Shown here: in pieces, positions 27,723 through 35,467 of the stretch
How positions within the stretch are numbered: the first letter of the stretch is position 1
Layout of the letters: each line of letters opens with the position of its first letter
Assembly (NCBI GenBank): GCA_013214355.1
Contig: JABSSL010000002.1
Location: 85,003-149,002 of the forward strand
Reading direction: 5' to 3'
Source: Saprospiraceae bacterium
GTDB lineage: Bacteria; Bacteroidota; Bacteroidia; Chitinophagales; Saprospiraceae
DNA length: 64,000 nt
The notes under the pieces: model-generated
Told to the model about the DNA's origin: nothing
The model's input: only the letters and a program-made list of their open reading frames with translations
The model's database searches: none
Program-made: the position numbers and the translations under genes

Positions 27723-28511
27723 ATGACCTATTGTCTAGGGATTAAAGTCAAAAGTGGCCTAGTCGCCATTGCTGACACCCGCATCACCTCTGGTAATGAA
27801 ACAACTACCGCTAAGAAGATTTCAATTCATAAGAGCGGTAAAAAGAATCTATTCATTATGACCTCTGGCCTTCGCTCCATCCGTGATAAGGCCGTCACCT
27901 ACTTCGAGGAATTGCTGGAGTCTGAGGACTTTGCCTTTGATAAGATGTACAAAGCGGTCAATGCTTTTGGGGATCAGTTGCGTCGGGTAGCAAAGGAGGA
28001 TAAACAGGCATTGGCAGAGTCAGGCCTCTTTTTTAACCTAAATACCATTGTCGGCGGGCAGCTTGAAAACGATACAGAACATAAGCTATATCTGCTATAT
28101 CCCGAAGGTAACTGGATTGAAATTGGAGAAGCTACACCTTTCACCATCATCGGCAACTCCGGCTATGGCAAGCCCGTCTTGAATCGCGCCTTAACCTTCG
28201 AATCCTCCATAAAGTTTGCGTTGAAAACGGGGTTTCTCTCCTTTGATTCTACTAGGGTGAGTGCCAATGATGTAGGATACCCCATTGATGTCGTCATATA
28301 CATCAAGGATTCCAAGAAGATGCTGGAAAGACGATATACGGAAGATCAGACCGGCCATCTTGGAGAAATGTGGGCAAAACGCCTAAAGGATATCATCCAT
28401 GAAGTACCTGACGACTGGGCCGAAAAGTTGGTACAAGAAACGGAGCATATTCTGCAGCAGCAACAGCAAAAGCAGGATGAGCAGCAGCAACAGATGCAGC
28501 AGCAGCAGTGA
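27723..28511 (+). CDS. Anbu-type proteasome relative with glutamine-rich C-terminal tail
   Basis: A 262-residue Ntn-hydrolase of the Anbu family. The opening MTYCLGIKVKSGLVAIADTRIT places Thr2 as nucleophile after removal of Met1, with Asp18 and a Lys around residue 32 as usual. Family motifs LFIMTSGLRSIRDKAVTY and FTIIGNSGYGKPVLNRAL follow. Anbu proteins are normally ~240-245 residues; here a tail from about 244 has 14 glutamines in 18 residues, encoded by CAG/CAA triplets. It closes the ATP-grasp/alpha-E run, so it probably cleaves the same peptides or tagged proteins that the ligase makes (inference). Confidence 0.92.
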   Translation: MTYCLGIKVKSGLVAIADTRITSGNETTTAKKISIHKSGKKNLFIMTSGLRSIRDKAVTYFEELLESEDFAFDKMYKAVNAFGDQLRRVAKEDKQALAESGLFFNLNTIVGGQLENDTEHKLYLLYPEGNWIEIGEATPFTIIGNSGYGKPVLNRALTFESSIKFALKTGFLSFDSTRVSANDVGYPIDVVIYIKDSKKMLERRYTEDQTGHLGEMWAKRLKDIIHEVPDDWAEKLVQETEHILQQQQQKQDEQQQQMQQQQ

Positions 28512-28619
28512 GAGGGCTGACAGCTTGTTGCTAACTTCGTAATTGTATACCTCCCAAGGTGATTAGCCGACAACTCCAATTATGTAATCTACCTTCCAGA
28601 TCTTAAGAGGATTTTCCGT

Positions 28620-31190
28620 TCACTCATCTTTTAAATGCGTTGCCGGATTCAAATTCATGACCCTGATTAGCAGCAGTGTAATAATGGTAAGAAATACGGC
28701 TGCACAGATAAAGGCACTGAGCATGGGAATGCCCCAAGACAGCTGTATCCGTTCCGGATAGTTATTCAACCAATTATTCAGGAAATAGATGGCCGGAATT
28801 GTTCCGATGATAAAGCCGGAGACCAGCCATTTTCCAAATTTAGAAGAAAAGAGCAGATAAATATCCAAGGGCGTAGCACCATTCACCTTACGGATACTTA
28901 CCTCCTTTAGTCGTTGCCGTACATGGGTACCGACCATGCCAAAGAGCCCTAATGATGCCAGCAGAATGGCAATCAATGAACCGGATCTCGCCAAGCGCTG
29001 AATCTGGGTCTCCGTTTGCATATCTGCTGCATTACTCTCTTCCAGGTAAGTGTAATTTATGGGTCGGGTTGGGTAAATCTGTCGCCAAAGCGCTTCTATT
29101 TGACCAATTTCCTGTTGAGAAGATTGTGGATTGAGCTTAATCAGTAGCGTTTGCATCATGTACTCTGGAGCAGTGTATATCACTAAGGGCTGAATTTCCG
29201 ATTGTAGCGCCTCGTAATGGAAATCTTTGACTACGCCTATAATCCGTGGATTCGTTAGGCGTCCATAATCAAATGGGATTACTTCCCCAACCGGATTATT
29301 GAGTTGAGCACGCTTTACAAATGTTTCATTGACCAGGACCGCTCCAGCTTGATCGGCCTGAATCTCTAAGTCAAAATTTCTCCCTTCCACCATTTCTATA
29401 TTCAGTAGATCAATGAAGTTTTCATCTGTTCGCAGGTGGCTGGTGGAAAAGTCAATTTCGCCATCCTTGTAATCTGTGCCGTTATAGCCAGAATTGGAAC
29501 TAACGGACTGCACAAAAGCTAAACGCTCTAGTTCTCTGTGCATTTGATCCAGCCTTTGTTCACTAGTATCTCGGATGGATAAGGCCAGTACATTTTCATC
29601 TTCATAGCCTAAATCAAAATTCAATAGATGATCCAGTTGCTGATTAGTGGTTAGCATACCAATGATTAGGAAAATGGTTATACTGACCTGCATCATGACT
29701 AGGAACCAACTGAAAAAGGACTTCCCTCCTACTTTGAGTCGTTCTTTGAGCGCTAGGTTGGCTTTTTTTGCCGAAAGTACCACAGAAGGGTATAGCCCTG
29801 AGAGGAAAGTACTGATTAGTAGTACGAGAGCTAGGCCAGTTCCAAACCGCCAGCTGAGCAGATCCCGAAAGCCATATTCCACTCCTACAAATTGGGAAAA
29901 AACGGGTAGTAAGGCTTGGATTAGCAAGAAGGCCAGTACACCAGCCATGATTGTCCCTAAGAAAGATTCGCTCAGAAACTGTTGAAATATAGCATTTCGA
30001 TTAGCACCCATGACTTTTCGTACAGCTACTTCTTGGGATCGACTCAAGAAATTGCCAAGCGCAAAGTTGGAGTAGTTGAAGCAGCTAATCAGCAAACAAA
30101 GCAAACCGACAAGCAAAACAACCCAAAGCACTTGTAGGTTAGCAGTGGCTCGGAGTCCATTACCCATTTCCAGCTTATCTGTATGCATCTTAGAGAAAGG
30201 TTGGAGGAATAGCTGTGGGTTGGCACTGGCCATATCGCTGTCTAAATTAGCTGCTAGGATCTCATTCATACCAGCTTCTACGTCCTCCAGAGCAGCGCCC
30301 TCTCTGCGTAGGACAAAAACATTCATATTGATGTCAAACCAACTCTCAGTTCTTCTCGCTGCTACCCTGCTTACCCAGAAGTTAAAGGGAATGATTACGG
30401 AAGGTCTGAAAGTAGAGGTCATCGGAAAATCCTCATAGATTCCGGTCACAGAAAAGACTTTTTCTTCCTCCCCAAAAAGTAGCCGGAGTTCATTAGAAGC
30501 AGGTAACGTCTTGGCAAAGGATCTTGAAACCACTATATTTTCGGGATCTTCGAATGCTCCAGGAGTTCCCTTGATGAAGTTGAAATCGAGCATCTGAAAC
30601 ATTTGCGGATCGGCATAGTGAAAAACCAAATAACTATAATCTTGATCGATTAAGCGTAGGGCAATACCATTTTTGACATGAGTTGCCATTTCAATTCCTG
30701 GAACTTCCTCTGGAAGGGTCTTCCCCATAATGTAGGATGCCCCTCCCATCTTTTCAGTTTCGCCTCGGAATTCTAGTTGCGCTCCAATTCTATACAGTCG
30801 GTCCGATTTATCATGGAAGCGATCAAATGAATATTGATCCGCCAGGAATAGATAGGCCATGGCAGCCGTGGCAATACCGATAGCTAGGCCGGACATATTG
30901 ATGAAAGAGTAGGTTCGAGTCTTCCAAATAAACCGGAAGCCCGTCTTGAAGTAGTTCTTCAGTAGGTAAAAGAATGGATTATTCATAAAGCCGGGTTTTC
31001 TAAATCGGAAAAGTCGAAAGGTCTTGAATGTTTCCAGGTAAAATTTGCGGCGGGCAAAAGGTAGTCCTTTGGTTTCCTCACGCCAGTAAAAGGCTTCGTG
31101 CAGATCGCCTTGGACTTCTTCCAAGTATTCCTCTGGGCAGATCTTTTCAATTAGCCAGTCCGCCCACTTTGGAGGTTTAGTTGGCCCCAT
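28620..31190 (-). CDS. FtsX/MacB-like ABC transporter permease with prefix domain 2
   Basis: An 856-residue inner-membrane protein. The first ~65 residues are the 'permease prefix domain 2' (PKWADWLIEKICPEEYLEEVQGDLHEAFYWRE). There are two MacB periplasmic core domains (about 110-320 and 520-650) and two FtsX cores (about 365-480 and 740-850). Prefix-domain permeases are typically encoded next to a PadR regulator, as here (14-base overlap, same strand), and usually lack an adjacent ATPase. Likely an antimicrobial-peptide or stress-related efflux or signalling permease; the substrate is unknown. Confidence 0.9.
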   Translation of the reverse strand: MGPTKPPKWADWLIEKICPEEYLEEVQGDLHEAFYWREETKGLPFARRKFYLETFKTFRLFRFRKPGFMNNPFFYLLKNYFKTGFRFIWKTRTYSFINMSGLAIGIATAAMAYLFLADQYSFDRFHDKSDRLYRIGAQLEFRGETEKMGGASYIMGKTLPEEVPGIEMATHVKNGIALRLIDQDYSYLVFHYADPQMFQMLDFNFIKGTPGAFEDPENIVVSRSFAKTLPASNELRLLFGEEEKVFSVTGIYEDFPMTSTFRPSVIIPFNFWVSRVAARRTESWFDINMNVFVLRREGAALEDVEAGMNEILAANLDSDMASANPQLFLQPFSKMHTDKLEMGNGLRATANLQVLWVVLLVGLLCLLISCFNYSNFALGNFLSRSQEVAVRKVMGANRNAIFQQFLSESFLGTIMAGVLAFLLIQALLPVFSQFVGVEYGFRDLLSWRFGTGLALVLLISTFLSGLYPSVVLSAKKANLALKERLKVGGKSFFSWFLVMMQVSITIFLIIGMLTTNQQLDHLLNFDLGYEDENVLALSIRDTSEQRLDQMHRELERLAFVQSVSSNSGYNGTDYKDGEIDFSTSHLRTDENFIDLLNIEMVEGRNFDLEIQADQAGAVLVNETFVKRAQLNNPVGEVIPFDYGRLTNPRIIGVVKDFHYEALQSEIQPLVIYTAPEYMMQTLLIKLNPQSSQQEIGQIEALWRQIYPTRPINYTYLEESNAADMQTETQIQRLARSGSLIAILLASLGLFGMVGTHVRQRLKEVSIRKVNGATPLDIYLLFSSKFGKWLVSGFIIGTIPAIYFLNNWLNNYPERIQLSWGIPMLSAFICAAVFLTIITLLLIRVMNLNPATHLKDE

Positions 31191-31506
31191 ACCTGAAATT
31201 TTGTTGGACTATGCTCGCCCAAAGTTTAGACTTCGCTTCTTGTAATTTTTCGATAGCATGGTAACCGGCCGGCGTAGCCTTGTAGAGTCGTTTCCGGCGG
31301 CCCCCTCTTTTAGCTGTAGGTTCTCCAAACCTGGAATCCACCCATCCTTTTTTCTCCATCCGCTTTAGGACGACATGAATGGCTGGGAGAGATATTGCTT
31401 TACTTAATATGGCCTCATGATGTTGTGCAATCTGAACACCATGACATTCTTCATATTTGAGAAGAATCATTAGAATTATTTCTTCAAGCGCTCCAACGGA
31501 TTCCAT
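31177..31506 (-). CDS. PadR family transcriptional regulator
   Basis: A 109-residue winged-helix protein: ALEEIILMILLKYEECHGVQIAQHH (5-29), the recognition/wing region AIHVVLKRMEKKGWVDSRFGEPTAKRGGRRKRLYKATPAGYHAIEKLQE (43-91). It belongs to the short PadR subgroup (PadR-s1). It overlaps the permease gene by 14 bases and very likely controls that operon and itself. Confidence 0.92.
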   Translation of the reverse strand: MESVGALEEIILMILLKYEECHGVQIAQHHEAILSKAISLPAIHVVLKRMEKKGWVDSRFGEPTAKRGGRRKRLYKATPAGYHAIEKLQEAKSKLWASIVQQNFRYGAN

Positions 31507-31512
31507 TTTATT

Positions 31513-31551
31513 AACAATTGTTTAAATAATCGTCTACAATATTATTAATAA
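31513..31551. promoter_or_regulatory. Candidate PadR operator region
   Basis: Two perfect 10-bp palindromes, AACAATTGTT (31513-31522) and TTATTAATAA (31542-31551), lie immediately upstream of the padR start with centres 29 bases apart, about three helical turns. AT-rich paired palindromes are usual for PadR operators, so autoregulation is likely; binding has not been shown. Confidence 0.4.
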
Positions 31552-31720
31552 ATGTTTAAAAAATAAAATGGACGTGCCTTAGATTTGAGATTGCTTTGTT
31601 TCTGCCGGTATTTGCCAAGCCATTGTGAAGCTGATAATGGATCGATTAGGCGGTAGTGGGAAGCTAGCAGGTGGGGTAAAGCAAGGGAGGAACTTCATGA
31701 ATACTCGCCCAAAAAATAAT

Positions 31721-31751
31721 GCTTAATACATCTCTAGAGGATGTATTAAGC
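31721..31751 (-). terminator. Hairpin terminator of the TonB-C-like gene
   Basis: GCTTAATACATC (31721-31732) and GATGTATTAAGC (31740-31751) form a 12-bp perfect stem with a 7-base loop that can itself pair (CTCTAGAG). On the minus strand it is followed by ATTATTTTTT. It lies about 50 bases downstream of the gene stop at 31803. Confidence 0.8.
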
Positions 31752-31802
31752 ATGCTATCGTTGAAACCGACTTGAATCAGGTAAGTACGGAACGGCAGAT
31801 TT

Positions 31803-32606
31803 CTAACACCCTTCCAACCCAAAGAAGAAAGTCATTTCTTGATCTATTTTGTGACCGTTAGCATCCATGGCAGGCTTCCACTTGCCAGGAAGTTCCTTTA
31901 GTAGATTGATCAATACCTGATCGACTTCTTCATAGCCGGAAGTTGACTTCATTTCCACTTGCTCAAGCTTACCTTCTTTAGTAACCGTAAAGCTAAACTG
32001 TCCCCCCTTTAATTGCTGTTTGTGGATGTGAGCGGTATGGTCCTTGCTGTTTTCCCGCAGGTAATTAATCAAGGCATCGTAGCCTTCCGCAAACTCGGCC
32101 TCCCTTGATGGAGTAATGCTGAGGAAATGCATGACTGCATCATAGGATCTATTTCGACCCTCTGGCCGTTCGTACTCGTAAAGAGCACTGACTTGAACGT
32201 TGGAGGAATAGTCGGTGGATTGAAGCAGTTTGATCTGCGCTTCGGTGAGCACCGCATCTTCTGCCAGCTCAGTGGTTTTTACATCATTTTTGAAAACGGA
32301 AATGGTGGCATTCCGATAGAATCCTTTTGACTCGAATTCCTTTTCTGGAAGAATATCCGTAATCGACTTGGCCGCATGTAGATCAACTTTCGAGATGGTT
32401 TGAAGATATCTTGATCCCACCTTATATACCAAATCAGCATTCTTTATCGGTGCAATCAGATCTGTCAGATTGTACTCATATAAGGGGGCAGGCTTAGTTG
32501 TATCTCCGGGAGAGACCACTTCAGGTTTGTTTCGGTTTAGGAAACTGAATGCCATTAAACTCAAACCTACTGCCAAAGTGCCAAATATTAGGATACTCTT
32601 TTTCAT
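31803..32606 (-). CDS. Envelope protein with C-terminal TonB-C-like domain (unknown)
   Basis: A 267-residue protein with an N-terminal membrane anchor or signal (ILIFGTLAVGLSLMAFSFL). The last ~70 residues resemble a TonB C-terminal domain: GQFSFTVTKEGKLEQVEMKSTSGYEEVDQVLINLLKELPGKWKPAMDANGHK. The middle part (ISVFKNDVKTTELAEDAVLTEAQ) has no recognised fold. TonB-C domains without the proline-rich linker are common in Bacteroidota and may interact with TonB-dependent or peptidoglycan-related partners. It is monocistronic with its own terminator. Confidence 0.7.
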   Translation of the reverse strand: MKKSILIFGTLAVGLSLMAFSFLNRNKPEVVSPGDTTKPAPLYEYNLTDLIAPIKNADLVYKVGSRYLQTISKVDLHAAKSITDILPEKEFESKGFYRNATISVFKNDVKTTELAEDAVLTEAQIKLLQSTDYSSNVQVSALYEYERPEGRNRSYDAVMHFLSITPSREAEFAEGYDALINYLRENSKDHTAHIHKQQLKGGQFSFTVTKEGKLEQVEMKSTSGYEEVDQVLINLLKELPGKWKPAMDANGHKIDQEMTFFFGLEGC

Positions 32607-32818
32607 TTCTATTCCTTAGGTGATCAATGCTATCCAAATATAGGCTGGAAAGCCGCGCACTAGGTGAAATCGCTTGTAAAATTTTGTTAAGCAATTGTAA
32701 AGGCCCATATTTTTAGCGGATTAGCCCAGGAAAGGCAATAGAAATCCAGCTGGACGCCTGGGCGTCGGTGATTAAACCCGGAACAGCAGACGTCCTTCCA
32801 TGGTTGCGAAAGACGATA

Positions 32819-33325
32819 CTAATACAATTCAAATTTAGTCTTCTTCAAGCCTAAATAGTCCAAATATTCCTTCACTTCTAGAGCCTCATCACCCCCCTTA
32901 TTGGCATGATGCAACAAAGTGAAGCCATGTGGTCCTTTCGCACGTAATGTACTAGGGAAAGCTGCAAGCATAGGTTTGACAATTTCCATCTTACCTAATA
33001 GGGCAGCAGTGAAAATATTGGCCTGCGCACCTTGCTCCAGCAGGTACTTGACGACGGCTTTATTTCCAACATGCGAGGCTGCTCCTAGGCCTGTCTCAAA
33101 GTCCCCTCGCCGCCAATCGTGGGCAGCATTGAGTAGGGTTGGGTGCTCAGCTAGCATTTCTTTTACCTTGTCCAATTGGCTATGACTCAGCCGCACAAAC
33201 TCCTCGACTATTTTTTTGTCCAATTGCGGTTCTTCTTGGATGTTTTGAGCTTTTGTAAAGATAGGATAGGCACTAATACCGACTAAGGCTAAACCGGCCT
33301 GTTTCATGAACGTCTTCCTGTGCAT
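32819..33325 (-). CDS. Ankyrin-repeat protein with Tat-like signal peptide
   Basis: From the ATG at 33325 a 168-residue protein with a Tat-like N-terminus (HRKTFMKQAGLALVGISA) and cleavage after about residue 27. The rest consists of ankyrin-type repeats (DWRRGDFETGLGAASHVGNKAVVKYLLEQGAQANIFTAALLGKMEIVKPMLAAFP; HGFTLLHHANKGGDEALEVKEYLDYLG). Ankyrin repeats bind proteins; the partner is unknown. A start at 33349 would add eight residues and is less likely because the arginine pair would be internal. Confidence 0.75.
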   Translation of the reverse strand: MHRKTFMKQAGLALVGISAYPIFTKAQNIQEEPQLDKKIVEEFVRLSHSQLDKVKEMLAEHPTLLNAAHDWRRGDFETGLGAASHVGNKAVVKYLLEQGAQANIFTAALLGKMEIVKPMLAAFPSTLRAKGPHGFTLLHHANKGGDEALEVKEYLDYLGLKKTKFELY

Positions 33326-33530
33326 GTGGAGTGATTTATGGTTGAACAATCGAATGATCTTTAAATTACGAAATTGATGCTGAGCGTTGGCTGTTATTAT
33401 CCCAAGTGAAATTGTACTCGTGTGAAGAACCTTTTAATCGGGGCCAAGTTTGCGGTGATGTTGACATAGCTTAAGTAGCCTTTGGCATAAAAGGCCAGAG
33501 GAGATTGCTGGAATTGAGCTAAATTGCTTT

Positions 33531-34580
33531 ATGGATAAGTCGTTAAGACGCAGTCTTTTTCAGCATATCACGTTTTGGCTGATAGTAGTGTCCACTTATG
33601 CTATTTCAGCATGGGGGTATAGAGACAATTTTCAACAGGCTATCATTTACGAGGCGCTTTATCTGCCTGCTCGGATGCTTGCGGTGTATTTCAATTGGTT
33701 TTTGTGGATGCCGAAGAAACTCTATCGTAATCAAGTAGGAGAGTACTTGCTCGGGATAGTGCTTGTCATTTTTTTGTTGGCGACGCTGCAACGTTACTTG
33801 ATGTACTATTGGGCCTATGCAACTTTCTTTCCCACTTGGCAGATGCAATCGAGTGGGGCATTCGTTTTCTTCCGAGTGGTGCAGAATATGGTGGTGATTG
33901 CTACTCCCGTAGCCTTGTCAACGGGAATGAAGTTATTCCTGGATTGGTATCACCAGAAAAATCGAGCACAACAGTTGGAACAGGAAAAGGTAGCTGCCGA
34001 GTTGCAATACCTCAAATCTCAAATCAATCCTCATTTCTTATTTAATACGTTAAACAACATTTATGGACTGGCCATAGAGCGGTCTGCTAAGGTCCCGACT
34101 TTATTGTTGAAGCTTTCGGATCTGCTGAGTTATTCTTTGTATGAGTCAGGCGGAAAGTTTGTGGAAATTAGTAGAGAGCTTCAATTGATTAAGGATTTTA
34201 TAGCCTTAGAGATGGAGCGGTCAGATAATCGAGTCCGGGTGGAATGGGGGGTGAAGGAGGAGTCTTTGCAAGGAATAGAGATCGCCCCTTTATTGCTGAT
34301 GCCATTAGTCGAGAATGCCTTTAAGCATGGAACGAGGGAGGAGATTCGACAGGCGGAGATTGTGATTCAGCTGGAAAAGAATGCTGGGCAACTTTTCTTT
34401 CGGGTACGAAATACTGTTCCAGAAGAAAAGCCCAGTAGTCAGGAGGAATCTGGCATTGGTTTGGCGAATGTAAAGCGGCGGCTAGCCATTTTGTATCCTA
34501 AGCAGCATGATTTCTCCATCCAGGAAAAGGCCAATTCTTTTGAGGTAACTTTAAAAGTAGATTTACATGAAAAGCATTAG
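33531..34580 (+). CDS. LytS-type sensor histidine kinase
   Basis: A 349-residue kinase with four membrane segments (about 12-30, 38-60, 70-90, 110-130) and a short coiled-coil linker. The His_kinase domain carries the phospho-acceptor His168 in QINPHFLFNTLNN (164-176), and an HATPase_c region (LLLMPLVENAFKHGT, then GIGLANVKRRL). This is the LytS/YehU family. It overlaps the response regulator by 14 bases, so both are coupled. The signal is unknown. Confidence 0.9.
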   Translation: MDKSLRRSLFQHITFWLIVVSTYAISAWGYRDNFQQAIIYEALYLPARMLAVYFNWFLWMPKKLYRNQVGEYLLGIVLVIFLLATLQRYLMYYWAYATFFPTWQMQSSGAFVFFRVVQNMVVIATPVALSTGMKLFLDWYHQKNRAQQLEQEKVAAELQYLKSQINPHFLFNTLNNIYGLAIERSAKVPTLLLKLSDLLSYSLYESGGKFVEISRELQLIKDFIALEMERSDNRVRVEWGVKEESLQGIEIAPLLLMPLVENAFKHGTREEIRQAEIVIQLEKNAGQLFFRVRNTVPEEKPSSQEESGIGLANVKRRLAILYPKQHDFSIQEKANSFEVTLKVDLHEKH

Positions 34581-35256
34581 ATGTTTGGTGGTAGATGATG
34601 AACCGGTGGCCCAGCGGATCTTGCAAGGGTTTATTGATGATTTACCCGAATTGGCATTGGTGGAAAAATGTAGTTCTGCCATTGCAGCGCGCAGTGTTTT
34701 GCAACGGGAGGAAGTAGATCTAATGCTTTTGGATATTCAGATGCCAAAACTCAAGGGCCTGGCCTTTCTGCGAACGTTGGCTGATCCCCCGCCGGTTATC
34801 ATTACGACCGCTTATCGGGAATTTGCGCTAGATGGCTATGAATTGGAAGTGATCGATTATCTGGTGAAGCCCATAGCGTTTGAAAGGTTTCTAAAAGCCA
34901 TAAACCGGTACAAGAAGCAATTCCAGCAGCAATTGCCCCCAGAAGAAAAGCTCGTGGACAAATCTTTCATCTATGTCAAAAGTGACCGTCGGACCATCAA
35001 AATCCCATCAGCTGAGATTGTCTACATTGAAGGGATGAATAATTATGCTAAGATTATCCTAGCGGAAGGCCAGCACATCATCTATAAATCTCTTATACAA
35101 CTCCTGGAGCAGTTACCAGACTATTTTATTCGAATTCATAAGTCTTATATCATTAACAAGAGAGCTATTCGCGCTTTCACTAGCGAATATGTGGAGATTG
35201 AAGGAAAGCAAATCCCCATCGGGAAAACCTATCGGAATTTAATTTCTTATTTATAG
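34567..35256 (+). CDS. LytTR family response regulator
   Basis: A 229-residue regulator: receiver domain (1-120) with acidic pair Asp10-Asp11, phospho-acceptor Asp56 (LLDIQMP) and Lys101 (VKPI), followed by a LytTR DNA-binding domain (about 125-229; YVKSDRRTIKIPSAEIVYIEGMNNYAKI). It is translationally coupled to the LytS-type kinase. Target promoters are unknown; a large palindrome lies just downstream but is not an obvious binding-site pair. Confidence 0.93.
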   Translation: MKSIRCLVVDDEPVAQRILQGFIDDLPELALVEKCSSAIAARSVLQREEVDLMLLDIQMPKLKGLAFLRTLADPPPVIITTAYREFALDGYELEVIDYLVKPIAFERFLKAINRYKKQFQQQLPPEEKLVDKSFIYVKSDRRTIKIPSAEIVYIEGMNNYAKIILAEGQHIIYKSLIQLLEQLPDYFIRIHKSYIINKRAIRAFTSEYVEIEGKQIPIGKTYRNLISYL

Positions 35257-35284
35257 AACGCTGTAGGAGGTTTTTTTGTGTCAA

Positions 35285-35411
35285 TATTTTTCGTTCTCCG
35301 ACAATTTTTATGATCAACGTTTTAGTTAGAAGAATAGCGCCCCGTGAAAGCAAGACGTTTAACTAAAACGCTGACTACAAAGCATAAAAATTGCCAGAGA
35401 ACCCTATTTTT
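35285..35411. repeat. 110-bp MITE-like imperfect palindrome
   Basis: A nested palindrome at 35293-35402: GTTCTC / GAGAAC at the ends, CAATTTTTATG / CATAAAAATTG (35302-35312, 35383-35393) and CGTTTTAGTTA / TAACTAAAACG (35318-35328, 35360-35370), each perfect. The outer arms form a 20-bp terminal inverted repeat with two mismatches. The direct repeat TATTTTT flanks both sides (35285-35291, 35405-35411), as a target-site duplication would. No reading frame is inside. It lies between convergent genes; it could instead be a large bidirectional terminator. Confidence 0.65.
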
Positions 35412-35467
35412 AAAATGAGTTGATAAATCTCTTTGAATACCGGCAGGTCATATTCATGTGCGTCAAA

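Noticed and set aside
28346..28579. Cysteine-rich minus-strand frame opposite the Anbu tail.
   Set aside because: It is the antisense reading of the CAG/CAA tract, which gives runs of Cys; no other support.
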